DNA of 9,415 nucleotides from AP-15 sp035570595 (GCA_035570595.1 DATMLF010000137.1:1-9415), one strand, 5' to 3'. Counted from the first letter of the stretch, positions 1 to 5,989 are shown. The notes: generated from the letters alone by a model not told the origin. Translations and numbers: made by a program.

Positions 1-85
1 ACCGCTCCTCGTCGCAAAACGCTTGAACCATCTGGGTGACCGTTCGGATCCCCAACAGCACCTCGCGGACCGCGTTCACCATCAT
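1..85 (-). CDS. N-terminal fragment of unidentified protein
   Basis: This is the 5' end of a minus-strand gene that continues past the left edge. The first of two tandem ATG codons has its A at base 85. A GGGGAG stretch (89-94 on the plus strand as CTCCCC) sits a few bases upstream and is a good Shine-Dalgarno, which supports this start. Twenty-eight codons are visible, beginning MMVNAVREVLLG and ending AFCDEER. No stop occurs within them. The fragment is amphipathic and helical-looking, with no signal peptide or recognisable motif. I cannot assign a family. It is separated from the dioxygenase by a 201-base spacer, so it probably has its own promoter. Confidence 0.55.
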   Translation of the reverse strand, partial: MMVNAVREVLLGIRTVTQMVQAFCDEER

Positions 86-175
86 CCAACTCCCCCGCCC
101 CCGAAGGCCCTTAGAATCTCACGAAAAAACCCCGTCTTCGATCAAGATCACTGTCTTTGGTTGATAAAAGCCGCG

Positions 176-190
176 TTGTTTAGATAACAA
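176..190. promoter_or_regulatory. Short inverted repeat in AT-rich spacer, possible operator
   Basis: The arms TTGTT and AACAA are separated by five bases (TTGTTTAGATAACAA). They lie in the 201-base spacer between the dioxygenase stop and the start of the left-edge gene, about 90 bases upstream of that start. The surrounding 110-200 stretch is clearly richer in A and T than the genes, as expected for a promoter region. No convincing sigma-70 -35/-10 pair can be picked by eye. The operator role is inference from symmetry and position only. Confidence 0.2.
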
Positions 191-259
191 CCGACGCTAT
201 GCCCTCTTTTTGCTGCGCCCGAGAAAGCAGCGGGGATTTAGCACCGCTAATCACACGCG

Positions 260-288
260 GAGCCGGACAAAGTCCTTTTCACCGGCTC
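260..288 (-). terminator. Hairpin overlapping the dioxygenase stop codon
   Basis: A perfect 7-base inverted repeat, GAGCCGG (260-266) and CCGGCTC (282-288), encloses a loop that itself contains GGAC/GTCC. The right arm includes two bases of the minus-strand TGA stop at 287-289. It lies where a transcription end is expected for the dioxygenase transcript. No T-run follows on the minus strand, so an intrinsic terminator is not certain. It could instead protect the 3' end of the mRNA. Confidence 0.3.
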
Positions 289-1192
289 AAAACGGCACGG
301 TGCCTCGAACCACGGTGCGGTGAAGAACGCGGCGGTGCCGGCCCATCTCGAAATTGGCGACCGCGCGGTGGAGAAGACAGCGGTTGTCCCACATGACCAG
401 GTCGCCGAGCCGCCAGCGATGCGCGTAGACGAATTGGCGCTGCGTCGCGTGCGCCAGCAGCTCGTCGAGAAGCGCTCTGCCTTCCGCGTCCGGGAGGTCC
501 TTGATGTGCAAGGCGTGATTCCCGAGGTAGAGCGCTTTGCCGCCGGTCTCCGGATGGGTGCGCACCAGCGGATGGGCGACCGGGTCGCCACTCTCGGCGC
601 GCGCGATCGCTGGATCGTTCGGCGGGAGACTGGCACCCCAGCGGAACAGCACGTGCAGCCCGGCGATGCGGCGCTTAGTCTCCGCCGGCAGGGCGCTGTA
701 GGCCATCGTCGTGTTGGCGAATTCGGTGTCGCCGCCCGAGGGCGGGAGCTCGACCGCATAAAGGCTCGTCATCATCGGCGGCACCCGGCGATAGGCCTTG
801 TCGGTATGCCAATTGTAGTTGCTGACCGGGGACGTCGACCGGTCGGTCGGATTGCCGTCGGCGCCCACGTTCGAGATGACGTGGGCGACCGAATAGCGCT
901 TGCCGGAGGAGGGATACGCCGCCGGGCCTTCGACGACGCCGAAGGCGGCGGCAAAGGCGAATTGCTGTTCCCGGGTCAGCTTTTGGTCATGAAAGACGAC
1001 GACGTGATGCGCCAAAAAAGCATCGCGAATCTGCTCCCTTGCCGTCGGCGACAGTGGTCGCGCCAGATCGACCCGATCGACAGCCACCCCGCCCGCGGGC
1101 GACAAACGTGGCCCGACGCGGATCGGTTGGCTCAAGCCGCCGGTCCAGCCTTGCCGCGCCTCGGCCTCGTCTGGTGGTGAGAGCTCTGCCAT
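287..1192 (-). CDS. TauD/TfdA-family 2-oxoglutarate/Fe(II)-dependent dioxygenase
   Basis: This 301-residue protein is the usual length for the TauD family. These cytosolic enzymes use O2 and 2-oxoglutarate to hydroxylate a substrate, releasing CO2 and succinate, and often free sulfite or another leaving group. The iron triad is visible: His129 and Asp131 in NWHTDKAY, and His275 in RCLLHRAV. GGDTEFAN (about 153-160) matches the family segment before the core strands. The Arg-rich stretch 285-292 ending HRT, followed by VRG, should supply the 2-oxoglutarate-binding Arg. The N-terminal part (VAVDRVDLARPLS) is the typical family opening. The start ATG (A at 1192) has no strong Shine-Dalgarno, but the first 25 residues precede conserved sequence and no better start is evident. 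Substrate cannot be told: taurine, alkylsulfate, aryloxyalkanoate and others are all possible. It lies 48 bases downstream of the methyltransferase and is probably in its operon. Confidence 0.9.
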   Translation of the reverse strand: MAELSPPDEAEARQGWTGGLSQPIRVGPRLSPAGGVAVDRVDLARPLSPTAREQIRDAFLAHHVVVFHDQKLTREQQFAFAAAFGVVEGPAAYPSSGKRYSVAHVISNVGADGNPTDRSTSPVSNYNWHTDKAYRRVPPMMTSLYAVELPPSGGDTEFANTTMAYSALPAETKRRIAGLHVLFRWGASLPPNDPAIARAESGDPVAHPLVRTHPETGGKALYLGNHALHIKDLPDAEGRALLDELLAHATQRQFVYAHRWRLGDLVMWDNRCLLHRAVANFEMGRHRRVLHRTVVRGTVPF

Positions 1193-1240
1193 TGGCGCGG
1201 GTCCGAATCGACGGTAGGGAAGGGGAGGGGTGCCGGCGCG

Positions 1241-2095
1241 CTAGGCCGCAAGCTCGCGCCGGTCTTTCGGGCACGGCACGGCCGCATCGGCAGGACCGCG
1301 ATTGTCGGCGTCGCGATCCGATCGCCCCGGCGGCTGTTCGGCCATGACCAGGATGCCCGAGGCGAGATTTCGAATCCCGCAACGCCAAACGATCAAGTCA
1401 TAGCTGACCATCAGGCAGAATAGCGGAAAAAATGAAATGAAATAGATGCTTTGGTAATAGGTCAGGATATACCGTGGGTTTTGCAGCCCGTTGCGCCCGA
1501 TCAGCCGCTTGATCGCCGAGAAATAGCAGTGGTCGTAAAAAGCGACAAAGCCGAAATTGCCTTCCTCGACCCATTCCGGAAGGAAATAAGTGATCAGCCG
1601 GCGGACAAGCCAATTCGGCAGCAGCTGGTTCATCAACGCAAATGGCGCAAATCTGCCTGGGAAGGCATGGATCATGGTCCCCCCCGGGCGCAGGGCGCGC
1701 GCGCAATTTTCAAAAAACGCCTGGTTGTCGCGAATATGCTCGACCACCGACCGCGACACGACAAGATCGGCGGATCGGTCGCGCACCGGAAGCCCGTTCG
1801 CCGCGGCGTCGCAAAGGACCCGGCTTTCGAGGTCGTGGTTGCGTCGCAGCTGCTCCTCGGAGCAGTCGAACGCGATGATCGTATGCGCGCGCGGCTCGCT
1901 GACATACCGCAGAAAAGGGCAATCTTTTCCGCCGCCGATGTCAAACGCAACCTGCCCAGGCCGGCGGTTGAGCATTTCCGCCACCTGGAATTTGTAGACC
2001 GTATGGAAGTGACGGCGGAAGTCTTCCGGCAGCCGAGCTTCGAGCGCAAGGCTGAGCCGCCGGTTCAGGGCGAAAAAGCGTGACAGCAGACCCAT
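1241..2095 (-). CDS. Class I SAM-dependent methyltransferase (type 11-like)
   Basis: This 284-residue protein has a Rossmann methyltransferase core. SAM motif I is FDIGGGKDC (51-59). The acidic post-I strand is IIAFDCS (73-79), the motif IV region is ADLVVSRSVVEHI (109-121), and the motif VI-type turn is LRPGGTMIH (135-143). The C-terminal third has an aromatic, strongly hydrophobic stretch (about 212-237) followed by NLASGILVMAE. I associate that layout with small-molecule or sugar methyltransferases of envelope clusters, possibly membrane-associated; this is inference. The tail after residue 253 is polar and low-complexity. The ATG at 2095 has only a weak GAAG-like ribosome site. GC content is low for the window: bases 1441-1500 are 50% GC by count against 77% for 7141-7200 in purH. 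That hints at a different origin or weaker codon selection. Substrate unknown. Confidence 0.85.
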   Translation of the reverse strand: MGLLSRFFALNRRLSLALEARLPEDFRRHFHTVYKFQVAEMLNRRPGQVAFDIGGGKDCPFLRYVSEPRAHTIIAFDCSEEQLRRNHDLESRVLCDAAANGLPVRDRSADLVVSRSVVEHIRDNQAFFENCARALRPGGTMIHAFPGRFAPFALMNQLLPNWLVRRLITYFLPEWVEEGNFGFVAFYDHCYFSAIKRLIGRNGLQNPRYILTYYQSIYFISFFPLFCLMVSYDLIVWRCGIRNLASGILVMAEQPPGRSDRDADNRGPADAAVPCPKDRRELAA

Positions 2096-2314
2096 CGGCT
2101 TTGCTTCGTCAATGTGATCGAAGAATTATTGCCTGCACGCGTTAATCTAGCCCTTCCATACCCCACATTCCGGCCCCGATGCAGCAAAATCGCGCGACGG
2201 CGGAGATGGCTGAAGGCGCGCGGACGCCGCCTCGTCCCGGATTTCTACGTAAGCTCGAATAAAATTATCCCGTTTCCGGTCAGTAGGCAGGCTGTGAAAA
2301 ATCCGGCTTCCCGA

Positions 2315-2361
2315 CCTCGGCACCCTTCGAGAACCCTTCTGCCCTCCTCAGGGTCGGCAGG
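2315..2361. repeat. Imperfect palindromic intergenic repeat
   Basis: CCTCGGCACCCT on the left and AGGGTCGGCAGG on the right are near inverted copies of each other. The inner arms ACCCT (2322-2326) and AGGGT (2350-2354) pair perfectly. On the minus strand the core reads CCCTGAGGAGG, a spacer, then TCTCGAAGGGTG. That resembles the CTGAGGAG...CTCGAAGG dispersed intergenic palindromes I know from alphaproteobacterial genomes. Copy number cannot be judged from one window. Confidence 0.45.
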
Positions 2362-2439
2362 CGTTTGAGCTGAAAAGCCTGATCCCCGACGAGCGAAGCG
2401 TCCTGAACGGGCGAGCAACGAGGAGTGTGCTGTTGCGCA

Positions 2440-2466
2440 CCCGGTTGGGACGCACGCGTCCTCGGG
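2440..2466 (-). terminator. Hairpin downstream of the DUF1674 gene
   Basis: CCCG (2440-2443) pairs with CGGG (2463-2466). The inner stem GGACG (2448-2452) pairs with CGTCC (2457-2461) around a CACG loop. It begins about 48 bases past the DUF1674 stop on the minus strand, a plausible place for a transcript end. No T-run follows, so it is a weak terminator candidate. It could also be part of the adjacent repeat region. Confidence 0.3.
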
Positions 2467-2513
2467 TTCCGCGCGCGCACCGGCGCCCGTTTCGGCAAGT
2501 ATCTTCGCACCCC

Positions 2514-2690
2514 TCAAAAATCGGTGCAGCGGCCGTTATATTCCCAATCTCCATAGCGCGTCGGCTCGGGGCCTTTCGGGCCGCCGATTTCCGCGGGCGG
2601 TGCCGGCGGCTGAGATGGGGCGGGCATAGCGGGCGTCCGGGGCGGCGTATATTGCTCCAGCGGCGGGTTTTTCGATGAAGGCTCGCGCAT
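2514..2690 (-). CDS. DUF1674 protein, SDHAF4-like succinate dehydrogenase assembly factor
   Basis: This short protein (58 residues from the ATG at 2690) ends in the DUF1674 signature: EIGGPKGPEP, then TRYGDWE, then GRCTDF at the C-terminus. That is the conserved tail of SDHAF4, which in mitochondria binds flavinated SdhA and helps it join SdhB. A similar role in alphaproteobacteria is inferred from the family. The first 33 residues are Pro/Ala/Ser-rich and probably disordered, which is usual for the family. Two starts are possible, ATG at 2690 and TTG at 2696 two codons earlier; neither has a good Shine-Dalgarno and I prefer the ATG. It is divergent from rsmB across about 160 bases, an arrangement I recall from other alphaproteobacteria. 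No succinate dehydrogenase genes are in the window. Confidence 0.85.
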   Translation of the reverse strand: MREPSSKNPPLEQYTPPRTPAMPAPSQPPAPPAEIGGPKGPEPTRYGDWEYNGRCTDF

Positions 2691-2746
2691 GAGCAAAATG
2701 TGGCAACGAGACGCGATATCTCAAGAGCCCCGACGCCGCGCTATAT

Positions 2747-2792
2747 CGGGCAGGGCCGAACCGGAACGATCCGGAAGGCGCGGCGTTGCCCG
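2747..2792 (+). promoter_or_regulatory. Long imperfect hairpin in the rsmB leader
   Basis: Three nested stems fold symmetrically: CGGGCA (2747-2752) with TGCCCG (2787-2792), GCCG (2755-2758) with CGGC (2781-2784), and CCGGA (2761-2765) with TCCGG (2770-2774) around an ACGA loop. This gives 15 pairs in 46 bases, ending eight bases before the strong Shine-Dalgarno. An alternative stem, CCCGA (2728-2732) with TCGGG (2746-2750), would compete with the outer stem. It lies in the DUF1674/rsmB divergent spacer. A role as an mRNA leader structure or as a protein site is inference. Confidence 0.35.
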
Positions 2793-2799
2793 AGCATTC

Positions 2800-2809
2800 A
2801 AAGGAGGTG
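2800..2809 (+). promoter_or_regulatory. Ten-base perfect Shine-Dalgarno upstream of rsmB
   Basis: AAAGGAGGTG is an exact complement of the usual 3' end of bacterial 16S rRNA (CACCUCCUUU). It is far too distant (42 bases) from the best rsmB ATG at 2852 to serve it directly. The nearest downstream start is a GTG at 2811, only three bases after the GGAGG core. It therefore either serves a short leader frame or belongs to an rsmB start I have not recognised. Confidence 0.5.
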
Positions 2810-2810
2810 G

Positions 2811-2852
2811 GTGTCTGCCCGTCCAGCCTCTCATGCCCCAGAAGAACCTTGA
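2811..2852 (+). CDS. Possible 13-codon leader peptide coupled to rsmB
   Basis: From the GTG at 2811 the frame reads VSARPASHAPEEP and ends at TGA (2850-2852). The A of that TGA is also the A of the rsmB ATG, giving a TGATG stop/start overlap typical of translational coupling. The perfect Shine-Dalgarno just upstream supports ribosome entry here, but its spacing to GTG is shorter than ideal. The rsmB ATG itself has only a weak AGAAGAA site. This is suggestive, not proven; chance is a real alternative for so short a frame. Confidence 0.25.
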   Translation: MSARPASHAPEEP

Positions 2853-4153
2853 TGGCTGAAGCGCCAACTGCCCGGTACGTTGCCCTGGAGCTCCTCGGCG
2901 CGGTATTGCGCCGTAAGCGCCCGCTTGACGATGCAATCGACGACAATCCGGCGATGCAGATGCTGGCGGGGCGAGACCGCGCCTTTGCCCGCCTGCTGGT
3001 CGCGACCGCGTTGCGTCGGCTCGGCCAAATCGACGCGCTGATTGCGTCATGCCTAAGTACCCCCTTGGCGCCGCGGGCGGCGGTCGTGCACGACATTTTG
3101 CGCCTCGGCGTGGCGCAGCTCCTGTTCCTGCGCACCCCTCCCCACGCGGCCGTCGCCACCAGTGTCGATTTAGCCCACGGCCGCGGTTTCCTGTCGCATA
3201 AAGGGCTCGTCAACGCGGTTCTCCGGCGATTGAGCGTCGAGGGGCCGACCCTGACCCGCACCCATGACGCGCCCCGGCTCAACACGCCCGGGTGGCTTTG
3301 GGAGTCGTGGAGCTGCGCGTATGGCGAGGACGCGGCCCGCGCGATTGCCAATGCTCACCTGAAAGAGGCTCCGCTCGACCTGACATTGCGCGAAGATCCC
3401 GAAGCATGGTGCGAGCGGCTGCAAGGGACGCTGTTGCCCACCGGGACGTTGCGGCGGGCTGCCGGCGGCGCGGTTACGTCGCTGCCCGGCTACGCCGAGG
3501 GCGCGTGGTGGGTTCAGGACGCGGCTGCCGCGTTGCCGGCACGGCTGTTTGGCGACATCGCCGGGCGCGAGGTCGTCGATTTGTGCGCCGCACCCGGCGG
3601 GAAAAGCGCTCAGCTCGCCAGCGCCGGCGCGCGGGTTGTGGCAATCGACCGGTCGACCCGCCGGCTCGACCGCCTGCTGGCCAATTTCAACCGGCTTGGC
3701 TTGTCGATCGAAGCCCTCGCCGCGGACGCGCTGACCTGGCGCCCGGCCCGCCCGGTCGACTGCGTGCTGCTCGACGCCCCGTGCACGACCACCGGCGCGA
3801 TTCGCCGCCACCCCGACGTCCCCCACCTCAAGATGCCGGACGACGTGGCCCGCTTGTCGGTCGTTCAGGAGAACCTGCTGCGAGCAGCGGTCGAAATGCT
3901 GGCTCCGGGCGGGACGCTTGTCTATTGCACTTGCTCGCTCGAACCCGAAGAGGGGCCGCGGCAGATCGAAAAATTGCTTCGGTCGGGAGCGGCGGTTGCC
4001 CGTCGAGAGATCACCGCCGATGAAGTGGGCGGACGCTCCGACTGGGTAACGCCAGAGGGAGACCTGCGGACCTTGCCGTGCCACTTGGCCGAATTTGACG
4101 GCGTCGACGGCTTCTTTTCCGCCCGGCTGACCAGAACGGGGGCGGCGGCCTAG
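2852..4153 (+). CDS. rsmB: 16S rRNA (cytosine(967)-C(5))-methyltransferase RsmB
   Basis: This cytosolic enzyme transfers a methyl group from SAM to C5 of C967 in 16S rRNA during 30S assembly. From the ATG at 2852 it has 433 residues, the family size. Residues about 5-132 form the NusB-like RNA-binding domain (RDRAFARLLVATALRRLG; GLVNAVLRRL). The catalytic domain follows: SAM motif I DLCAAPGGKSAQL (243-255), motif IV DAPC with Cys311, and motif VI YCTCSLEPEEG with Cys361 as the expected catalytic nucleophile. The motif IV text is DAPCTTTGAIRRHPD where DAPCSGTG is usual, a mild variant. An in-frame TTG at 2786 would add 22 residues, but those (MPEHSKEVGVCPSS...) look unlike the family and lie over the hairpin and Shine-Dalgarno, so I prefer ATG 2852. 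It is divergent from the DUF1674 gene and upstream of the heparinase-like gene. Confidence 0.95.
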   Translation: MAEAPTARYVALELLGAVLRRKRPLDDAIDDNPAMQMLAGRDRAFARLLVATALRRLGQIDALIASCLSTPLAPRAAVVHDILRLGVAQLLFLRTPPHAAVATSVDLAHGRGFLSHKGLVNAVLRRLSVEGPTLTRTHDAPRLNTPGWLWESWSCAYGEDAARAIANAHLKEAPLDLTLREDPEAWCERLQGTLLPTGTLRRAAGGAVTSLPGYAEGAWWVQDAAAALPARLFGDIAGREVVDLCAAPGGKSAQLASAGARVVAIDRSTRRLDRLLANFNRLGLSIEALAADALTWRPARPVDCVLLDAPCTTTGAIRRHPDVPHLKMPDDVARLSVVQENLLRAAVEMLAPGGTLVYCTCSLEPEEGPRQIEKLLRSGAAVARREITADEVGGRSDWVTPEGDLRTLPCHLAEFDGVDGFFSARLTRTGAAA

Positions 4154-4155
4154 CA

Positions 4156-4190
4156 CCCGCCGGCGTGCGGCGCCGACGGCTTGCGGCGGG
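4156..4190 (+). terminator. GC-rich hairpin after rsmB
   Basis: CCCGCCG (4156-4162) pairs with CGGCGGG (4184-4190), starting three bases after the rsmB TAG. The loop region can form further GC pairs. The downstream sequence (GATCCTTGTTACC) is only mildly T-rich, so this may be a weak or attenuating terminator, not a full stop, before the heparinase-like gene. The remaining gap to about 4288 shows no clear promoter. Confidence 0.35.
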
Positions 4191-4294
4191 CGCCGATCCT
4201 TGTTACCAAACAGCATGCGTTCGTTGGTCCGGCTGGCCTGTTGCAACCGGCGCTCCGGTAGCGTGCGACGGTTTCGCGTCCGTCTTGCGTGCGG

Positions 4295-5989
4295 ATGAGG
4301 AGGATCGCCGGCCATACCCGCGGCAGAGCGCCCACGGAGCAGCGCGACGGCGACGGCTTGAGCATCGCCGCCCGCATGCGCCACGACATGCTTCGGTCGC
4401 TGACGGGCAACCGGTTCTATCGCCACACGCTGGTCGGCCGGGTTCCGCCCGGCGTCGAGGTCAAGATCGGCCAGGCCTGGCCGGGCGACCCGCAGCGCGG
4501 CGCGGCGATCGCGGCGGGCGAGGTCGAGCTTGCCGGGAAGCTGGTCCGCAGCCCATCGCCGCGCTGGTTTCCGCCCGCCGCCGGAGAGGACTGGCTGGCG
4601 TGCTGGCACGGCTTTGACTGGATTGCCGACCTTGCCGCGGCCGGAGCCGCGGCCCGCGAGGTCGCCCGCGAGCTGGTGCAGAGCTGGCTCGCCGACGAAG
4701 GGATCGGCTATCGCTCGGTTGCGTGGCGCTCGGACGTGCTGGCGACGCGCCTGTTTGCCTGGATCAGCCATTTCGACGAGATCGCGGGGGGTGACCAGAA
4801 CCCCGCCCTGCGGCGCGCCATCCTGGCGAGCCTCGCCGCACAGAACCGCCATCTCGCAAGGATCGCGGGCTGGGAACTCGAGGGGGCGGCGCGGCTGCGC
4901 GCCTTGAAGGGGCTGATTGCCGGCACCGTGGCGCTCGGCGATTCGCCGGGGCGGCTCGCCAAGGCACTGAAATGGCTGGAGCGCGAGATGCCGGCCCAAC
5001 TTTTTCCCGACGGGGGCCACCGCTCGCGCAGTCCGTCGGCGCAGCTGACAGTGCTGCAGGACCTGGTCGACATCCGCAATGTGCTGCGCGCGGCGAAGGC
5101 CGAGGCGCCCGGTGCGCTAGAGGACGCCATCGAGCGGGCGGCGCCGGTGCTGCGGCTGTTTCGCCACGGCGACCGCCGGTTGGCGCTCTTCAACGATTCG
5201 CTGGAAGAGGACGGCATCCTGCTCGACCTCGTGCTGACCCGGTCGGAGACCAAGGGGCGGGCGTTGACGCGGGCGCCCGACACCGGTTTCGAGCGCCTGC
5301 AAGCGGACAAGAGCCTCGTCGTCGTCGACACCGGCAGGCGGCCGCCGCCGGCGTTTGACCTGCATGCCCATGCTGGTGCCCTGTCCTTTGAGATGAGCCA
5401 TGGGCGCGAGCGCGTCATCGTCAATTGCGGCGGTTATCGCGGTCCCAAGTCGGGTTGGTCGCGGGTCGCCCGCGCCAGCGCGGCGCATTCGGTGCTGGTC
5501 GTGGCAGACACCAACTCGGCCGAGATTCGCGACGACGGCGTGCTCAACCGCACGCCGACCTCGGTCTCGTGCGAGCGCGCCGAGCACGACGGCCAGCAAT
5601 GGATCTCGGCGACCCACGACGGTTACCGCGAGCGGTTTGGGCTGATCTACACGCGGGAGCTGTTCCTCGCCGCCGACGGTGAGGATTTGCGCGGCGAAGA
5701 GCGCCTGAGCGGGCGCCCCGGGGCCGAGTTCGCGGTGCGCTTTCATCTGCACCCCTCGGTGCAGGCCTCGCTCGCCGACGACGAAACAGCGGCCCTCCTG
5801 CGGCTGCCGAGCGGCCTGCGCTGGCGGCTGCGGACGGCCGGTGCCGCGATAACCCTCGGCGAGAGCGTCTATCTCGGATCGGGCGAGGCGCGAAAAACCC
5901 AGCAGGTGGTGCTGAGCGGGGCGGCGGCGCCGGGCGGCACGACGGTGCGCTGGGCATTGCGCCGTGAGCGCGAGACCGCCGACGATTAG
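4295..5989 (+). CDS. Heparinase II/III-like family protein
   Basis: This protein of about 564 residues belongs to the heparinase II/III superfamily of polysaccharide lyase-like proteins. An alpha-helical toroid-type N-terminal part (about 95-330, with DGGHRSRSPS at 239-248 and HGDRRLALFNDS at 291-302) precedes a beta-sandwich C-terminal domain. The latter holds HAHAGALSFEMSHGRERVIVNCG (357-379) and RASAAHSVLVV (393-403). His357 or His359 matches the His of the HAHADxLSF-type motif; the usual Asp is Gly here, a variant I believe occurs in alphaproteobacterial members. Substrate is unknown and true lyase activity is unproven. No signal peptide is evident, which is odd for a secreted lyase. Start is uncertain: ATG 4295, GTG 4289 and ATG 4376 (537 residues) are in frame, and the AGGAGG at 4298-4303 serves none of them. 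High GC third positions before 4376 favour a long form. The 3' end overlaps the next gene by 26 bases. Confidence 0.88.
   Translation: MRRIAGHTRGRAPTEQRDGDGLSIAARMRHDMLRSLTGNRFYRHTLVGRVPPGVEVKIGQAWPGDPQRGAAIAAGEVELAGKLVRSPSPRWFPPAAGEDWLACWHGFDWIADLAAAGAAAREVARELVQSWLADEGIGYRSVAWRSDVLATRLFAWISHFDEIAGGDQNPALRRAILASLAAQNRHLARIAGWELEGAARLRALKGLIAGTVALGDSPGRLAKALKWLEREMPAQLFPDGGHRSRSPSAQLTVLQDLVDIRNVLRAAKAEAPGALEDAIERAAPVLRLFRHGDRRLALFNDSLEEDGILLDLVLTRSETKGRALTRAPDTGFERLQADKSLVVVDTGRRPPPAFDLHAHAGALSFEMSHGRERVIVNCGGYRGPKSGWSRVARASAAHSVLVVADTNSAEIRDDGVLNRTPTSVSCERAEHDGQQWISATHDGYRERFGLIYTRELFLAADGEDLRGEERLSGRPGAEFAVRFHLHPSVQASLADDETAALLRLPSGLRWRLRTAGAAITLGESVYLGSGEARKTQQVVLSGAAAPGGTTVRWALRRERETADD

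Larger units (their letters stand above)
2096..2513. other. 418-base intergenic region without a convincing gene
   Basis: This gap lies between the methyltransferase start and the DUF1674 stop, both on the minus strand. Possible reading frames here have Arg/Gly/Ala-rich compositions with no recognisable motif and no good ribosome sites, so I call no gene. It holds an imperfect palindromic repeat at 2315-2361 and a hairpin at 2440-2466. The part nearest the methyltransferase (about 2110-2165 and 2240-2285) is AT-richer and is the likely place for its promoter, though I see no clear -35/-10 pair. Confidence 0.6.

Noticed and set aside
320..1180. A 286-codon plus-strand frame opposite the dioxygenase
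   Set aside because: The minus strand carries the complete TauD-family iron-binding residues; the plus-strand product is Arg/Val/Gly-rich and featureless.
1451..2083. Plus-strand frame of 210 codons opposite the methyltransferase
   Set aside because: SAM-binding motifs are on the minus strand. The plus-strand translation shows no family features.
2114..2368. An 84-codon plus-strand frame upstream of the methyltransferase
   Set aside because: No motif, no Shine-Dalgarno and overlap with the repeat; better explained as intergenic DNA.
2245..2517. A 90-codon minus-strand frame across the intergenic repeat
   Set aside because: It runs through the palindromic repeat and the 3' end of DUF1674, its composition is Arg/Gly/Ala-rich, and it lacks a ribosome site. 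Similar peptides arise from translated intergenic repeats.
2786..2851. N-terminal extension of RsmB from the TTG at 2786
   Set aside because: The extra 22 residues do not resemble the RsmB N-terminus, and the extension would place the start inside the leader hairpin and upstream of the Shine-Dalgarno.
3170..5020. A 616-codon open frame on the minus strand opposite rsmB and the heparinase-like gene
   Set aside because: Long antisense frames are expected in GC-rich coding DNA. The translation is low-complexity Arg/Gly/Ala/Pro with no family motif, while the plus strand encodes two clearly conserved proteins.
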